DNA of 64,000 nucleotides from Rudaea cellulosilytica DSM 22992 (GTDB lineage Bacteria; Pseudomonadota; Gammaproteobacteria; Xanthomonadales; Rhodanobacteraceae): positions 558,001 to 622,000 of the forward strand of contig NZ_KB899242.1 in assembly GCF_000378125.1 (NCBI RefSeq), read 5' to 3'. The translations under genes and the position numbers were made by a program. Shown here piece after piece: positions 34,852 through 43,117 of the stretch (positions are counted from its first letter, which is position 1; each line of letters opens with the position of its first letter). A model generated the notes under the pieces. It worked only from the letters and a program-made list of their open reading frames with translations. It was not told where the DNA came from and did no database searches.

Positions 34852-36528
34852 ATGAACCCGAAAATGCCATCGAGGGATAACAGCTACCATCCGTCCTCGA
34901 ATGTCGAAGATAGCTCCAATAGTCCGTTCCCACTCGGGGCTGCACCGGGTATCGATATACTTAGAAAAATCGGCAACGCCTTTGGGTTCCTTGGCCTTGC
35001 GGCCTGGGCCCTGCTCCTCGCGCAACCTGCCGTCGCGCAGCGAGTTGTCGTGCAGCAGGCGACGGCGAATAACCCTCAGTCGCTGCAGGCTGCACAGTCG
35101 TTCCGCGACAATTTTTCCGCCCTGCTCGACAACTATAACGCTGTGTTCAAGCTACAGGGCAATACACTGCGCCAGGAACAGGTCGCGCAAGCCCAGGCAG
35201 CCATGCAGAAGGTGTCCCCGGCAGATCTTGCCTACGTGTTCTCCCGAGGCTCTCTGCCCGACCTCGCGCCGGCGGTATCCGCCATGCAGCGGGTTGCTGC
35301 AGCACAACTCGCGGCGAATAACACAGCCCACACCAGTTCGACGACGCTTTCACTTGCGCCGGGGGCGCAACCCGGCACAAAGAGCGTTTCTTCGGTGCCG
35401 TTCCCGGACCCTTCGACATCGGTCATCGACGACTGCAGCGAATCCAATACGCCGCACGGCGCTCAGCTTACCTACGACGCACTAATCTCCGCGCAGGAGA
35501 CCTCCAGCATCCTGGCGGCGGCGGCGTGGGTGTGCAACGAAGATATCCTGGGTGAGAACGGGTCGGCCGTGTGCATCCCGTTTGCTATCGCTAACGACAT
35601 CGCGCAATCGTTGTTCGCGGCGCGCAATTTCTGCTCCGGTCTTGACCAATCCGCAATGGTCGCCGGCAACTCCAGCCGTCTGGACCATATCCATACCGAC
35701 CTCAGCAACGACCTGACGACTCTCCAAGGCAATATCACCACGGCAACCACGACGATCACGACCAACGACAACAGCAACAAGACGGCGATCGTCACAAACG
35801 ACAACACCAATACGACTTCGATCATCGCGAGCATCGGAGCTGGCTCGACGACAGTGGTGAACAATGCCAACGCAAACACCACGCAGATCATCAAGAACGA
35901 CAACGCCAACACCACGACGATCACGACCAACAACAACAACAACAAGACGGCGATCGTCGCAAACGACAACGCCAACACCACGAAGATCACGACCAACGAC
36001 AACAACAACAAGACGGCGATCGTCACAAACGACAACGCCAACACCGCGACGATCACGACCAACGATAACAACAACAAGACGGCGATCGTCACAAACGACA
36101 ACACCAATACGACTTCGATCATCGCGAGCATCGGAGCGGGCACGACGACAGTGGTGAACAATGCCAACGCAAACACCACGCAGATCATCAACAACGACAA
36201 CGCCAACACCGCGACGATCGCGGCCAAGGTCGACGCCGACATGAGCAACCTGCGCGACCTCACGTTGCGGACGTGGATCGAACTCGCGCTCGCGGCCAAC
36301 CAGGGCTACGACGTGGTCTCGCTCCAGGTACCGCAGGCGTTCGGCGGGCATCTGGAACTCGTTCGGACCATCACCACACAGGTCATCGCGAGCGTCCAGG
36401 CGTCCGGCGGCAAGATAGGCAATGCGCAGTCACAATTGGCGGCAGGAGACGCAGCCCTGGCCGCGCACCAGTATCAGACCGCCTTCAAGAACTACAAGCA
36501 TGCCTATCGCTCGGTAAGCGGCAACTAG
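34852..36528 (+). CDS. Exported protein with long 11-residue Asn/Thr repeat region
   Basis: This 558-residue protein starts at ATG 34852 after AGGGGAAACTAC. A long N-terminal extension (about 45 residues) precedes a hydrophobic signal (FGFLGLAAWALLLAQPAVAQ). Residues about 60-300 are helical and polar, with several cysteines (IDDCSES, AWVCNEDI, NFCSGLD). From about residue 303 to 456 the sequence is built of 11-residue units of the type NDNxNxTxIxT, such as NDNNNKTAIVT and NDNANTTTITT. A helical C-terminal domain (LRDLTLRTWIELALAANQGY onward) closes it. The repeats may form a stalk or coiled coil, so a surface or periplasmic fibre protein is plausible; no family is recognised. Confidence 0.78.
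   Translation: MNPKMPSRDNSYHPSSNVEDSSNSPFPLGAAPGIDILRKIGNAFGFLGLAAWALLLAQPAVAQRVVVQQATANNPQSLQAAQSFRDNFSALLDNYNAVFKLQGNTLRQEQVAQAQAAMQKVSPADLAYVFSRGSLPDLAPAVSAMQRVAAAQLAANNTAHTSSTTLSLAPGAQPGTKSVSSVPFPDPSTSVIDDCSESNTPHGAQLTYDALISAQETSSILAAAAWVCNEDILGENGSAVCIPFAIANDIAQSLFAARNFCSGLDQSAMVAGNSSRLDHIHTDLSNDLTTLQGNITTATTTITTNDNSNKTAIVTNDNTNTTSIIASIGAGSTTVVNNANANTTQIIKNDNANTTTITTNNNNNKTAIVANDNANTTKITTNDNNNKTAIVTNDNANTATITTNDNNNKTAIVTNDNTNTTSIIASIGAGTTTVVNNANANTTQIINNDNANTATIAAKVDADMSNLRDLTLRTWIELALAANQGYDVVSLQVPQAFGGHLELVRTITTQVIASVQASGGKIGNAQSQLAAGDAALAAHQYQTAFKNYKHAYRSVSGN
35758..36218 (+). repeat. In-frame 33-bp tandem repeats within the Asn/Thr-rich gene
   Basis: The unit is 33 bp (11 codons), with pairs of units forming a 66-bp higher period. 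A longer block of about 150 bp (around 35764-35913) recurs at 36061-36211, 297 bp (nine units) away, with few changes. The reading frame stays open, so this is coding repeat expansion. Confidence 0.85.
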
Positions 36529-36541
36529 TAGTTGGACATTT

Positions 36542-36563
36542 GGCCCCTCCTGCGCGGGGGGCC
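36542..36563. terminator. Candidate terminator hairpin after the Asn/Thr-rich gene
   Basis: GGCCCC-TCCTGCGCGG-GGGGCC is a 6-bp GC stem 13 nt after the stop codon. No T tract follows, so support is weak. Confidence 0.35.
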
Positions 36564-36691
36564 TGGTGTCGGGCGGTCAGCACGGCTTGCGTGGCTCGCA
36601 ACAACACCCGCGAACGCAATGCTTGCACGCCTGACAACGCATCAGGTCTCCTGCAATCTTTGTTCTTGTTTGTGAGAACGTGGGCAAACCT

Positions 36692-36711
36692 CAGACTCTG
36701 ACCCGGGTTGC
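36692..36711 (+). repeat. REP-like element, copy 3
   Basis: CAGACTCTGACCCGGGTTGC, a diverged copy. It is followed by a GGTTTCG and by AAAGGCGGTTGAATTTCCT, which is shared with copy 6. Confidence 0.6.
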
Positions 36712-36815
36712 ACTGGTTTCGCACCCGCGAAAAGGCGGTTGAATTTCCTATACCATTGTGGCGTTCGTCGCTGTCGGTTGCCGTCATCCGAACCAGCAAT
36801 GAGGGGACACACGCC

Positions 36816-38312
36816 ATGCGCAAGTTGTTCGTCCTGATTGTGCTTACCCTCCTCAGCCTCGCCTTCGCGACCTCGGGCTGGGGCGCCGCCTTCACCTTCA
36901 GTACGGGGCTTCCGGACGGGCGCATGGCGACCGGCTCGCAACCGAGCGGGGTAAGCGTTGTGGAGAGCGAGTCGGCCGACGACTTTGTCCTCACATCGCA
37001 AACGACGATCACCCAGGCGAGCTTTTACGGCCTGCTGCCGACGACACCCACGGTGTCGTACGTTGGCGTCGAAATCTATCGCGTCTTTCCGCAGGACTCG
37101 ACGAACCCGCCGTCGGGGAACGTGCCGACCCGTGCCAACTCGCCTTCGGACGTCGCGTTCGATAGCCGTGACAGCACGACCGGGAATCTCACGTTCTCCA
37201 CCTCAGCGCTGGGGGCGTTTACGGTCGCGAACACCGTCGTGGCCGGCGGCATCCACAAGGTGCCGAACCAGACCACCGGCGGCAGCGGCGGCGCATCCGG
37301 CAACGAATACCGCTTCGACGTCACCTTCACGACGCCGATTGTGCTGCCAGCCGGGCACTACTTCTTCGTGCCGCAGGTTGCGTTGAGCAGCGGCAGCTTC
37401 CTGTGGCTCTCCTCGCCCAAGCCGATCCCCGTATCAGCCACACCGTTCAGCAACGATCTGCAAAGCTGGACGCGCGACGCCAATCTTGCCCCCGACTGGC
37501 TTCGCGTCGGCACCGACATCGTCGGCGGCACGACGCCACCGACATTCAACGCCGCCTTTTCGCTCAGCGGCACGTCGGTCACGTTGATCGCCGTGACGCC
37601 TGCGAACATCACGGCGCAGGAAGGCGTCAGCTTCAACGGTCCGGTCGCGAGCTTCACCGACAGCGACTCATCCCAAAGTAGCGTTGCGAATTTTTCCGCG
37701 ACGATCGCATGGGGCGATGGCACGACGAGCGCGGGCACGATCACATCGGGCGCGACCTTCGGCGTGACCGGAACGCATACTTATGCCGACGAGGGCAACT
37801 TCACCGTCACCATCACGGTGACGGACTCCGCAAACCAGACCGGAAGCGCGACCGGCAGCGCGACCGGCAGCGCGACTGTCGGCGAAACCGACGCGCTCAG
37901 CGGCACGCCGCTCACGATCAACACGACCCAGTTCGCTCCTTTCTCGGGCGCGGTCGCGAACTTTTCCGATACGAACACGGGCAACCCGGCGAGCGACTTC
38001 GTCGCGACGATCAATTGGGGGGATGGCAACACGACGGCGGGAACGGTCAGCGGCAGCGGCGGTGCGTTCGTCGTCAGCGGCAGCCACACGTATGTCAGCG
38101 CCGGTACTTTCCCGGTAACGGTAACCCTGAGCGATGATGCGCCCGGCACGGCGACGGCCACGGTGATGAGCACCGCGACGGTTGCGAGCGCGCCACTGCG
38201 CGAGGCTCCGATGCTTCGCGGGTTCGAACTGCTCGCCCTGACCATCGCGCTCGGTGCGTGGGGATCGCTGCTGTTACGGAGCCGCCTCGTGATCCGGAAA
38301 TCGCGGAGCTGA
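36816..38312 (+). CDS. Secreted PKD-domain protein with C-terminal membrane anchor
   Basis: This 498-residue protein has a signal peptide (MRKLFVLIVLTLLSLAFATS). The N-terminal 230 residues form a beta-rich domain (SADDFVLTSQTTITQASFYG and HYFFVPQVALSSGSFLW). Two PKD-like Ig domains follow: the first with ATIAWGDGTTSAGTI and HTYADEGNFTVTITV, the second with ATINWGDGNTTAGTV and HTYVSAGTFPVTVTL. A short GSAT repeat lies between them. The end, LLALTIALGAWGSLLL plus a basic tail, resembles a CTERM-type anchor. ATG 36816 follows GAGGGGACAC. It is likely a surface protein; ligands are unknown. Confidence 0.83.
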   Translation: MRKLFVLIVLTLLSLAFATSGWGAAFTFSTGLPDGRMATGSQPSGVSVVESESADDFVLTSQTTITQASFYGLLPTTPTVSYVGVEIYRVFPQDSTNPPSGNVPTRANSPSDVAFDSRDSTTGNLTFSTSALGAFTVANTVVAGGIHKVPNQTTGGSGGASGNEYRFDVTFTTPIVLPAGHYFFVPQVALSSGSFLWLSSPKPIPVSATPFSNDLQSWTRDANLAPDWLRVGTDIVGGTTPPTFNAAFSLSGTSVTLIAVTPANITAQEGVSFNGPVASFTDSDSSQSSVANFSATIAWGDGTTSAGTITSGATFGVTGTHTYADEGNFTVTITVTDSANQTGSATGSATGSATVGETDALSGTPLTINTTQFAPFSGAVANFSDTNTGNPASDFVATINWGDGNTTAGTVSGSGGAFVVSGSHTYVSAGTFPVTVTLSDDAPGTATATVMSTATVASAPLREAPMLRGFELLALTIALGAWGSLLLRSRLVIRKSRS

Positions 38313-38331
38313 CGATCCCGTCACCGCAGGT

Positions 38332-38676
38332 TTAGATCGCCGCAGTGACGACGATCTCGACCTTCCATTCCGGCCTCGCAAGTCTTGCTTCGACTGTCGC
38401 GCGCGCGGGCGCGTTGCCGGGCACGACCCACGCATCCCAAGCGCGGTTCATGCCGGCGAAATCCGCGATGTCGGCGAGAAAAATCTGCGCACGCAGAATG
38501 CGCGTCTTATCGCTGCCTGCCTGCGCGAGCAAGGCATCGATCGCGGCCAGCACTTCGCGCGTCTGCCCTTCGATGTCGAGACTCGTATCCTCCGGCACCT
38601 GCCCGGCCAGATAGACGATACCGTTGTGGATGCTGGCCTCGGACATGCGCGGACCGGCGTCGATGCGTTGGATCAT
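38332..38676 (-). CDS. ridA: RidA-family enamine/imine deaminase
   Basis: This 114-residue protein matches the RidA/YjgF/UK114 family: GPRMSEASIHNGIVYLAGQV, then QTREVLAAIDALLAQAGSDK and ARATVEARLARPEWKVEIVV with the conserved Arg of the active site. RidA hydrolyses reactive enamines/imines from PLP enzymes. The start is ATG 38676; a frame reaching 38961 is not supported. A truncated copy lies at 30620. It is convergent with the PKD gene. Confidence 0.92.
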   Translation of the reverse strand: MIQRIDAGPRMSEASIHNGIVYLAGQVPEDTSLDIEGQTREVLAAIDALLAQAGSDKTRILRAQIFLADIADFAGMNRAWDAWVVPGNAPARATVEARLARPEWKVEIVVTAAI

Positions 38677-38730
38677 GGGATTCCTGTCGTTCGTTGCGTT
38701 GAGTGGACTGCACTGACCAAGTATTTGAAA

Positions 38731-38751
38731 GTCTACCCTGACCCCGGTTTC
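38731..38751 (+). repeat. REP-like element, copy 4
   Basis: GTCTACCCTGACCCCGGTTTC, preceded by TTTGAAA. Read on the minus strand it encodes the last residues KPGSG and the TAG of the serine hydrolase. Confidence 0.9.
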
Positions 38752-39932
38752 GTACTCCCCAGCAATCGACTGGCGATGTTCTTTATCACGGCCTTGCTTT
38801 CCGGGGTTACCGATGCGTTGGTAAAGACCACAGCGGCGCTGCGTTTCTCGGGGTTCATATAGACCGCCGTGAACACGCCAGGGTCTCCGCCCCAATGCTC
38901 CGGTCGCGTGATGCCATCCAATTTCGCGGCCATCCAGCCGAGACCTTGTCCGGTCAACCAATCAGGCAATCCTTTCGGCGTGTGCATTTCCAGCATCTGA
39001 CGTTGCGTGGTTTCATCGAGGATGCGGTGGCCAGCGGCCGAACCGCCATTGGCGCAGGCCGCAACGAACTGGGTGAAGTCCGCTACGGAGGATCGCAGCA
39101 TGCCTACCGACCAATCCGGAAAACCGACCGGCGGAACCGGTTGGAGCTTGCCGTCCACCATGTCGTAAGGCGTGGCGCGCAGCGCTTCGGGAGTATCGCG
39201 GATCGTCCAACTCGTGTGCCTCATGCGCAACGGCGCAAATATCTGCTTGCGCGTCTGCTCGCGCATATCCTCGCCGCCGATCCGGCTCGCCAGATAGCCG
39301 AGCAGCGCGTAGCTCAGATTGCTGTAGCTCCAGGTCGTGCCTGGCGATTCGCTCGAAAAGCACGCCCGGGAGGTACAGTATTGCTGGCCGGGAAGCAGAA
39401 AACTCTTCAGGAAATCACCGATAGGTTGCGTCGCATCGGTTCCGCTCTGGCGAGAATCGTGCTTGTAGTACTCCTCGTCCGAAATGCTCGAAACGTGCAT
39501 CAACAGGTGGCGGAATGTGATTGGAACGTCCGCATGGCTGGGATTCGCCAGTGTGAAATCCAAGTGCGGCGCGACCGGATCATCCAACCGAATCCGTTGC
39601 TGTTCGACCAATCGCATCACCATCGTCGCCGTCACGATCTTCGTCAGTGAAGCGATATGGAACATCGTATCGGTCGAGACCGGGCGGCGTGTCTGCACAT
39701 CCGCGAACCCGTAGCCTCGTACCCAGCGTGCAACGCCGTTTTCGGCGAAACCTGCGGCCAACCCTGGGATGTTGGCTTTTTTCATTTCTCGCAGAATGAA
39801 GCTGTCCATGCTTTCTATCTGGGGTGCGCGGCCAAAGCACGCGCCCGCTGCCGTGGCGGCGAGGCCAGCAATCAGAAACTTGCGTCGTTGCGGATTCACA
39901 TCCCACTCGCTGGTGCGCATTATTTTTGTCAT
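38733..39932 (-). CDS. Exported serine hydrolase, class C beta-lactamase family
   Basis: This 399-residue protein has the SxxK motif SLTK (Ser 95, Lys 98) and the YSN motif (Tyr 203) of class C beta-lactamase/DD-peptidase-like hydrolases. The late WGGDPGVF is in the KTG-like position. An N-terminal RRKFLIAGLAATAAGAC suggests Tat export, possibly with lipidation at Cys 32. Members include esterases and peptidases, so the substrate is open. The last residues (KPGSG) and the stop lie inside REP-like copy 4, so the original C-terminus has been replaced or extended. It is divergent from a MarR gene; the palindrome at 39968 overlaps its likely promoter. Confidence 0.88.
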   Translation of the reverse strand: MTKIMRTSEWDVNPQRRKFLIAGLAATAAGACFGRAPQIESMDSFILREMKKANIPGLAAGFAENGVARWVRGYGFADVQTRRPVSTDTMFHIASLTKIVTATMVMRLVEQQRIRLDDPVAPHLDFTLANPSHADVPITFRHLLMHVSSISDEEYYKHDSRQSGTDATQPIGDFLKSFLLPGQQYCTSRACFSSESPGTTWSYSNLSYALLGYLASRIGGEDMREQTRKQIFAPLRMRHTSWTIRDTPEALRATPYDMVDGKLQPVPPVGFPDWSVGMLRSSVADFTQFVAACANGGSAAGHRILDETTQRQMLEMHTPKGLPDWLTGQGLGWMAAKLDGITRPEHWGGDPGVFTAVYMNPEKRSAAVVFTNASVTPESKAVIKNIASRLLGSTKPGSG

Positions 39933-39967
39933 GCCCGGATAGAAGAAAGCTTGAGTCTGTTAGAATA

Positions 39968-39987
39968 ATATGTAGGCACCTACATAT
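39968..39987. promoter_or_regulatory. MarR operator palindrome
   Basis: ATATGTAGG-CA-CCTACATAT is a perfect 9-bp inverted repeat with a 2-nt centre, typical in size for MarR sites. It lies 36 nt upstream of the serine hydrolase ATG and overlaps TATTAT-like promoter sequence on the minus strand. It lies between this gene and the divergent marR-type gene. Confidence 0.82.
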
Positions 39988-40133
39988 ATGCAATAGGACA
40001 GAAGTCACCCTTGCCCTGAAAGCCACGTCGGGGAAAATTCTCCTGAGAATCGGCCGAGACCTACAATGCGCAAGATCCAAGATCCACTCAGTCACGGCCT
40101 TGCATGCAGGCACGCGGAGGGAAGTCGTTTTCC

Positions 40134-40616
40134 ATGAAAGACCACGTGCGAAAATATGGACCGGCCGCGATTGGCGGGCGCTTGCGCCGATTGTCTGAAA
40201 GCATCGATGAAGATGCCCGTCGGATTTACGCCGAGTTCGGTGTGTCTTTCGAGCAGCGCTGGGTAGGAGTGTTGTACGAACTGGTGCAAGACGGCCCTTT
40301 GAGCGTCGGCGAGCTAGCGGCGCGATTGGGGATCACTCATGTCTCGGTCAGCCAGACGCGCCAGTCCCTGGAGCGCGCGGGCATCATCACCGCCGAAGTC
40401 GATTCGTCCGACGCCCGGCGACGCCAATTGAAGCTGACAGTCAGCGGAGCCAAGCTCGTTCGCCAACTCAAGCCGCTGTGGCAAGCGCTTGATCGAGCCG
40501 CCGTCGAGCTGAACAACGAAGCGCAGGATGTCATCTCCGCCTTGGACCGCCTCGACGACGCTCTGGCTCGTCGATCTCAATTCGATCGCATCCGCGACCA
40601 GCTCAAGCAGACGTAA
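40134..40616 (+). CDS. MarR-family transcriptional regulator
   Basis: This 160-residue protein has a MarR winged-helix: WVGVLYELVQDGPLSVGELA, then LGITHVSVSQTRQSLERAGI and the wing DSSDARRRQLKLTVSG. Helices at both ends would form the dimer interface. ATG 40134 follows GGAGGGAAG; an in-frame ATG at 40104 is an alternative. It is divergent from the serine hydrolase gene and probably binds the palindrome at 39968. REP-like copy 5 begins 5 nt after its stop. Confidence 0.88.
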   Translation: MKDHVRKYGPAAIGGRLRRLSESIDEDARRIYAEFGVSFEQRWVGVLYELVQDGPLSVGELAARLGITHVSVSQTRQSLERAGIITAEVDSSDARRRQLKLTVSGAKLVRQLKPLWQALDRAAVELNNEAQDVISALDRLDDALARRSQFDRIRDQLKQT

Positions 40617-40620
40617 ACCG

Positions 40621-40637
40621 CGAGGTCAGAGTCGACT
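40621..40637 (-). repeat. REP-like element, copy 5 (inverted)
   Basis: On the minus strand this reads AGTCGACTCTGACCTCG. It is directly after the marR-type stop and is followed by a spacer with no other feature. Confidence 0.6.
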
Positions 40638-40822
40638 CTACCGAAAATTCCTGCGCACGGCTGCGCTTGGCAAATATCGGACACATCTGCGATTCGAGAT
40701 ACTTCGTGCCGTTTCCTGCAATCGCGGACAGAGGCTATGGCACTCTGATTCCATTTAATATGATTAATCCTATGATATAAAAACGCTCCACAGACCTCCG
40801 ATTCCGGGACTCTACTGGCGCC

Positions 40823-42382
40823 ATGAAAAACTTTGTTCGGTTTGCCGCGGTTCTGTTTTGGGCACTGGCGGTTGGCGCCGCGAAAACCGCATTCGCGGCC
40901 GGTGCCACCGAAGCGCAAATGGTGGTGCATGTCGATCAGCCGGGGCCGGTGATCCACCGCGAAGTCTATGGCCAGTTTGCCGAACAGCTCGGCCGCGGCA
41001 TCGACGAAGGCATCTGGGTCGGCGTCGACTCGCCGATCCCGAATATTCGCGGCTACCGCAAAGATGTCGTCGAGGCGCTCAAAGCGATCCACGTGCCGGT
41101 CGTTCGCTGGCCCGGCGGATGCTATGCCGACGAATATCACTGGCGCGACGGTATCGGACCGCGCGCTCAGCGGCCGGTACGACCGAATCAGTCCTGGGGC
41201 GGCGAAGACCGCAACGTGTTCGGCACGCACGAGTTCATGGATTTCGCCGAGCTGATCGGCGCAGAAACCTACATCGGCATGAACGTCGGCAGCGGGTCAG
41301 CGCGCGAAATGGCCGACTGGCTCGAATACGTGACCGCGAACGGAAAATCGAGTCTGGCGCTCGAACGCAAAGCGAACGGTCGCGACAAGCCGTGGAAGCT
41401 CGACTATGTCGGCGTCGGCAACGAGGCCTGGGGATGCGGCGGGCACATGCGTCCCACCTACTACGCCGATCTCTATCGCCAGTTCGCGACTTTCGTTCGA
41501 TCGTCCTCGGGCACTGCCCTCTCCCGGGTCGCCAGCGGCGCCAACGCGGACGATGTCGCCTGGACGGAAGGCGTGTTGTCGGTGGCTGCGGAGCTCATCG
41601 ACGTGTACAGCGTGCACTACTACACGCTGCCGAGCGGCGAATGGAAGCACAAGGGTTCGGCCACGGCATTCGGCGAAGCCGACTGGATCGCGACGCTGCG
41701 CAACGCCCTGCGCATGGACGCGATCATCAACATGCACGCCGCGATACTGGACAAATACGATCCGGCCAAGCGCATCGTGCTCGCCGTCGACGAATGGGGC
41801 ACCTGGTACGACAGCGAACCGGGCCAGTCGCCGCTGTATCAGCAGAACAGCCTGCGCGACGCATTGACCGCGGCCGTCACCCTGAACATCTTCCACGCCC
41901 ATGCCGATCGCGTGCGCCTGGCCAACATCGCGCAAATGGTCAACGTTCTGCAGTCGATGATACTGACCGAGCGCGAGAAGATGATGCTGACTCCCACCTA
42001 TCACGTGTTCGACTTGTACAAGGTTTTCCAGGATGCCGCCTCGTTGCCGTTCGAGCTGCAGGCGCCCGACTACGCGCTCGGCGCGGTGAAAGTGCCGGGG
42101 TTGCATGCCTCCGCGGCACGCGACGCGAGCGGCGGCGTGCAGATCGCCCTCGTCAATCTCAATCCCAATCAGGCCGCGGAGCTCAAGCTGCAACTGAAGG
42201 GATTCGCGCCGAAGCAGGTCAGCGGCCGGCTGCTGACCGCGGCCGAGATCACCTCGGTGAATACCTTCGACAAAGGCGGCACGGTGCGCCCTTCGACGTA
42301 CTCGGGTGCCTCCCTGCAAAGTCAGGGAACTGTGCGCGCGACCCTGCCCGCAAAATCGGTCGTCGTGCTCGATCTCAAGTGA
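40823..42382 (+). CDS. Exported GH51-type alpha-L-arabinofuranosidase
   Basis: This 519-residue protein has a signal peptide (to about residue 26, AAKTAFAAG). The catalytic barrel has the GH51 hallmarks: VVRWPGGCYADEYHWRDGIG, acid/base Glu 201 in YVGVGNEAWGCGG, and nucleophile Glu 324 in LAVDEWGTWYD. A C-terminal beta-sandwich (from about 430) completes the family architecture. It should remove L-arabinofuranosyl side chains from plant polysaccharides such as arabinoxylan. The start is ATG 40823; the upstream spacer is AT-rich with TATGATATAA near 40770. No other pentose genes are near. Confidence 0.92.
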   Translation: MKNFVRFAAVLFWALAVGAAKTAFAAGATEAQMVVHVDQPGPVIHREVYGQFAEQLGRGIDEGIWVGVDSPIPNIRGYRKDVVEALKAIHVPVVRWPGGCYADEYHWRDGIGPRAQRPVRPNQSWGGEDRNVFGTHEFMDFAELIGAETYIGMNVGSGSAREMADWLEYVTANGKSSLALERKANGRDKPWKLDYVGVGNEAWGCGGHMRPTYYADLYRQFATFVRSSSGTALSRVASGANADDVAWTEGVLSVAAELIDVYSVHYYTLPSGEWKHKGSATAFGEADWIATLRNALRMDAIINMHAAILDKYDPAKRIVLAVDEWGTWYDSEPGQSPLYQQNSLRDALTAAVTLNIFHAHADRVRLANIAQMVNVLQSMILTEREKMMLTPTYHVFDLYKVFQDAASLPFELQAPDYALGAVKVPGLHASAARDASGGVQIALVNLNPNQAAELKLQLKGFAPKQVSGRLLTAAEITSVNTFDKGGTVRPSTYSGASLQSQGTVRATLPAKSVVVLDLK

Positions 42383-42392
42383 GACTGGTCGA

Positions 42393-42896
42393 TCACAAGG
42401 TCAGGTTGCGAATGATTTCCCAATGCGCATCCGAGGTCTGTCTCCACACGGTCAGGAAATGTCCCGAGGTTGATTGAAGTTTTCCGTCGGCGGTCTTCCA
42501 CTTCAGCGCGCTGTGGCCCCACTCGTAGATCAGGGCACCGGCCAGCTGCAAGCCGTCGTCGTCGAGTGAGCCGTCCACCAACGTCGTCCCGCGGGCCATT
42601 TTCTCGGCAGCGAATTTTTCGATTTCCTCGCGGCCCGTGAGCACGCGTCCGTCGCGGGCGACAAAGATGGCATCGCGTGCATAGGCCATGGTCGCTCGAT
42701 GCGCATCGCCGGCGCGCATTGCGACAACCCAATCTGCATTGACCGACAGGATGGTGTGCCTAGCGCCGGCGAGAACCGCGTCCTCGTTCGACATCTGTGC
42801 ATGGCCATCGATCGAAGCCATCAGCAGCGATGCAGCAAGGAATACGACCGCGCATCGCGCGAGGCGAGGAAAACTATGGATTGCGGCGGTCATCAT
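42393..42896 (-). CDS. Exported SnoaL-like/NTF2-fold protein
   Basis: This 167-residue protein has a signal peptide (ARCAVVFLAASLLMASIDGHAQ) and a SnoaL-like/DUF4440 domain: ADWVVAMRAGDAHRATMAYA, RDAIFVARDGRVLTGREEIE and the C-terminal HFLTVWRQTSDAHWEIIRNL. The NTF2 fold can bind or isomerise small molecules, but no catalytic residues can be defined. The start is ATG 42896, with a second ATG directly next to it. A 100-nt copy of its 3' end is found at 32313. It is convergent with the GH51 gene, with only 10 nt between the stops. Confidence 0.87.
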   Translation of the reverse strand: MMTAAIHSFPRLARCAVVFLAASLLMASIDGHAQMSNEDAVLAGARHTILSVNADWVVAMRAGDAHRATMAYARDAIFVARDGRVLTGREEIEKFAAEKMARGTTLVDGSLDDDGLQLAGALIYEWGHSALKWKTADGKLQSTSGHFLTVWRQTSDAHWEIIRNLTL

Positions 42897-42976
42897 TTCG
42901 GAACCTTCTCACAATAAGCGCAAATGCGTTTTGCATTCATTGTGGAGATTGCCTCAGGCCGGTCGATCAAGGATTT

Positions 42977-42997
42977 CGTACTCTGACCAAGGTTTCG
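42977..42997 (+). repeat. REP-like element, copy 6
   Basis: CGTACTCTGACCAAGGTTTCG, diverged. It is followed at 43030 by AAGAGGCGGTTGAATTTCCT, also seen after copy 3. Confidence 0.6.
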
Positions 42998-43117
42998 AGC
43001 GATTGCCACGCATCGCGGATAGAGCGGGAAAGAGGCGGTTGAATTTCCTGTGCCCGGATGCAGTGACCTGTTATGGTGCAGCGCAAGCCCGTCCAGACGG
43101 CGGCACAGGGGATCACG

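Noticed and set aside
35758-36218. Array-like short repeats, considered as CRISPR
   Set aside because: Period 33 bp keeps the reading frame open, there are no unique spacers, and no cas genes are near.
40858-42477. 539-codon plus-strand frame overlapping the GH51 gene
   Set aside because: It is an Arg-rich shadow; the alternative frame has all GH51 catalytic motifs and a signal peptide.
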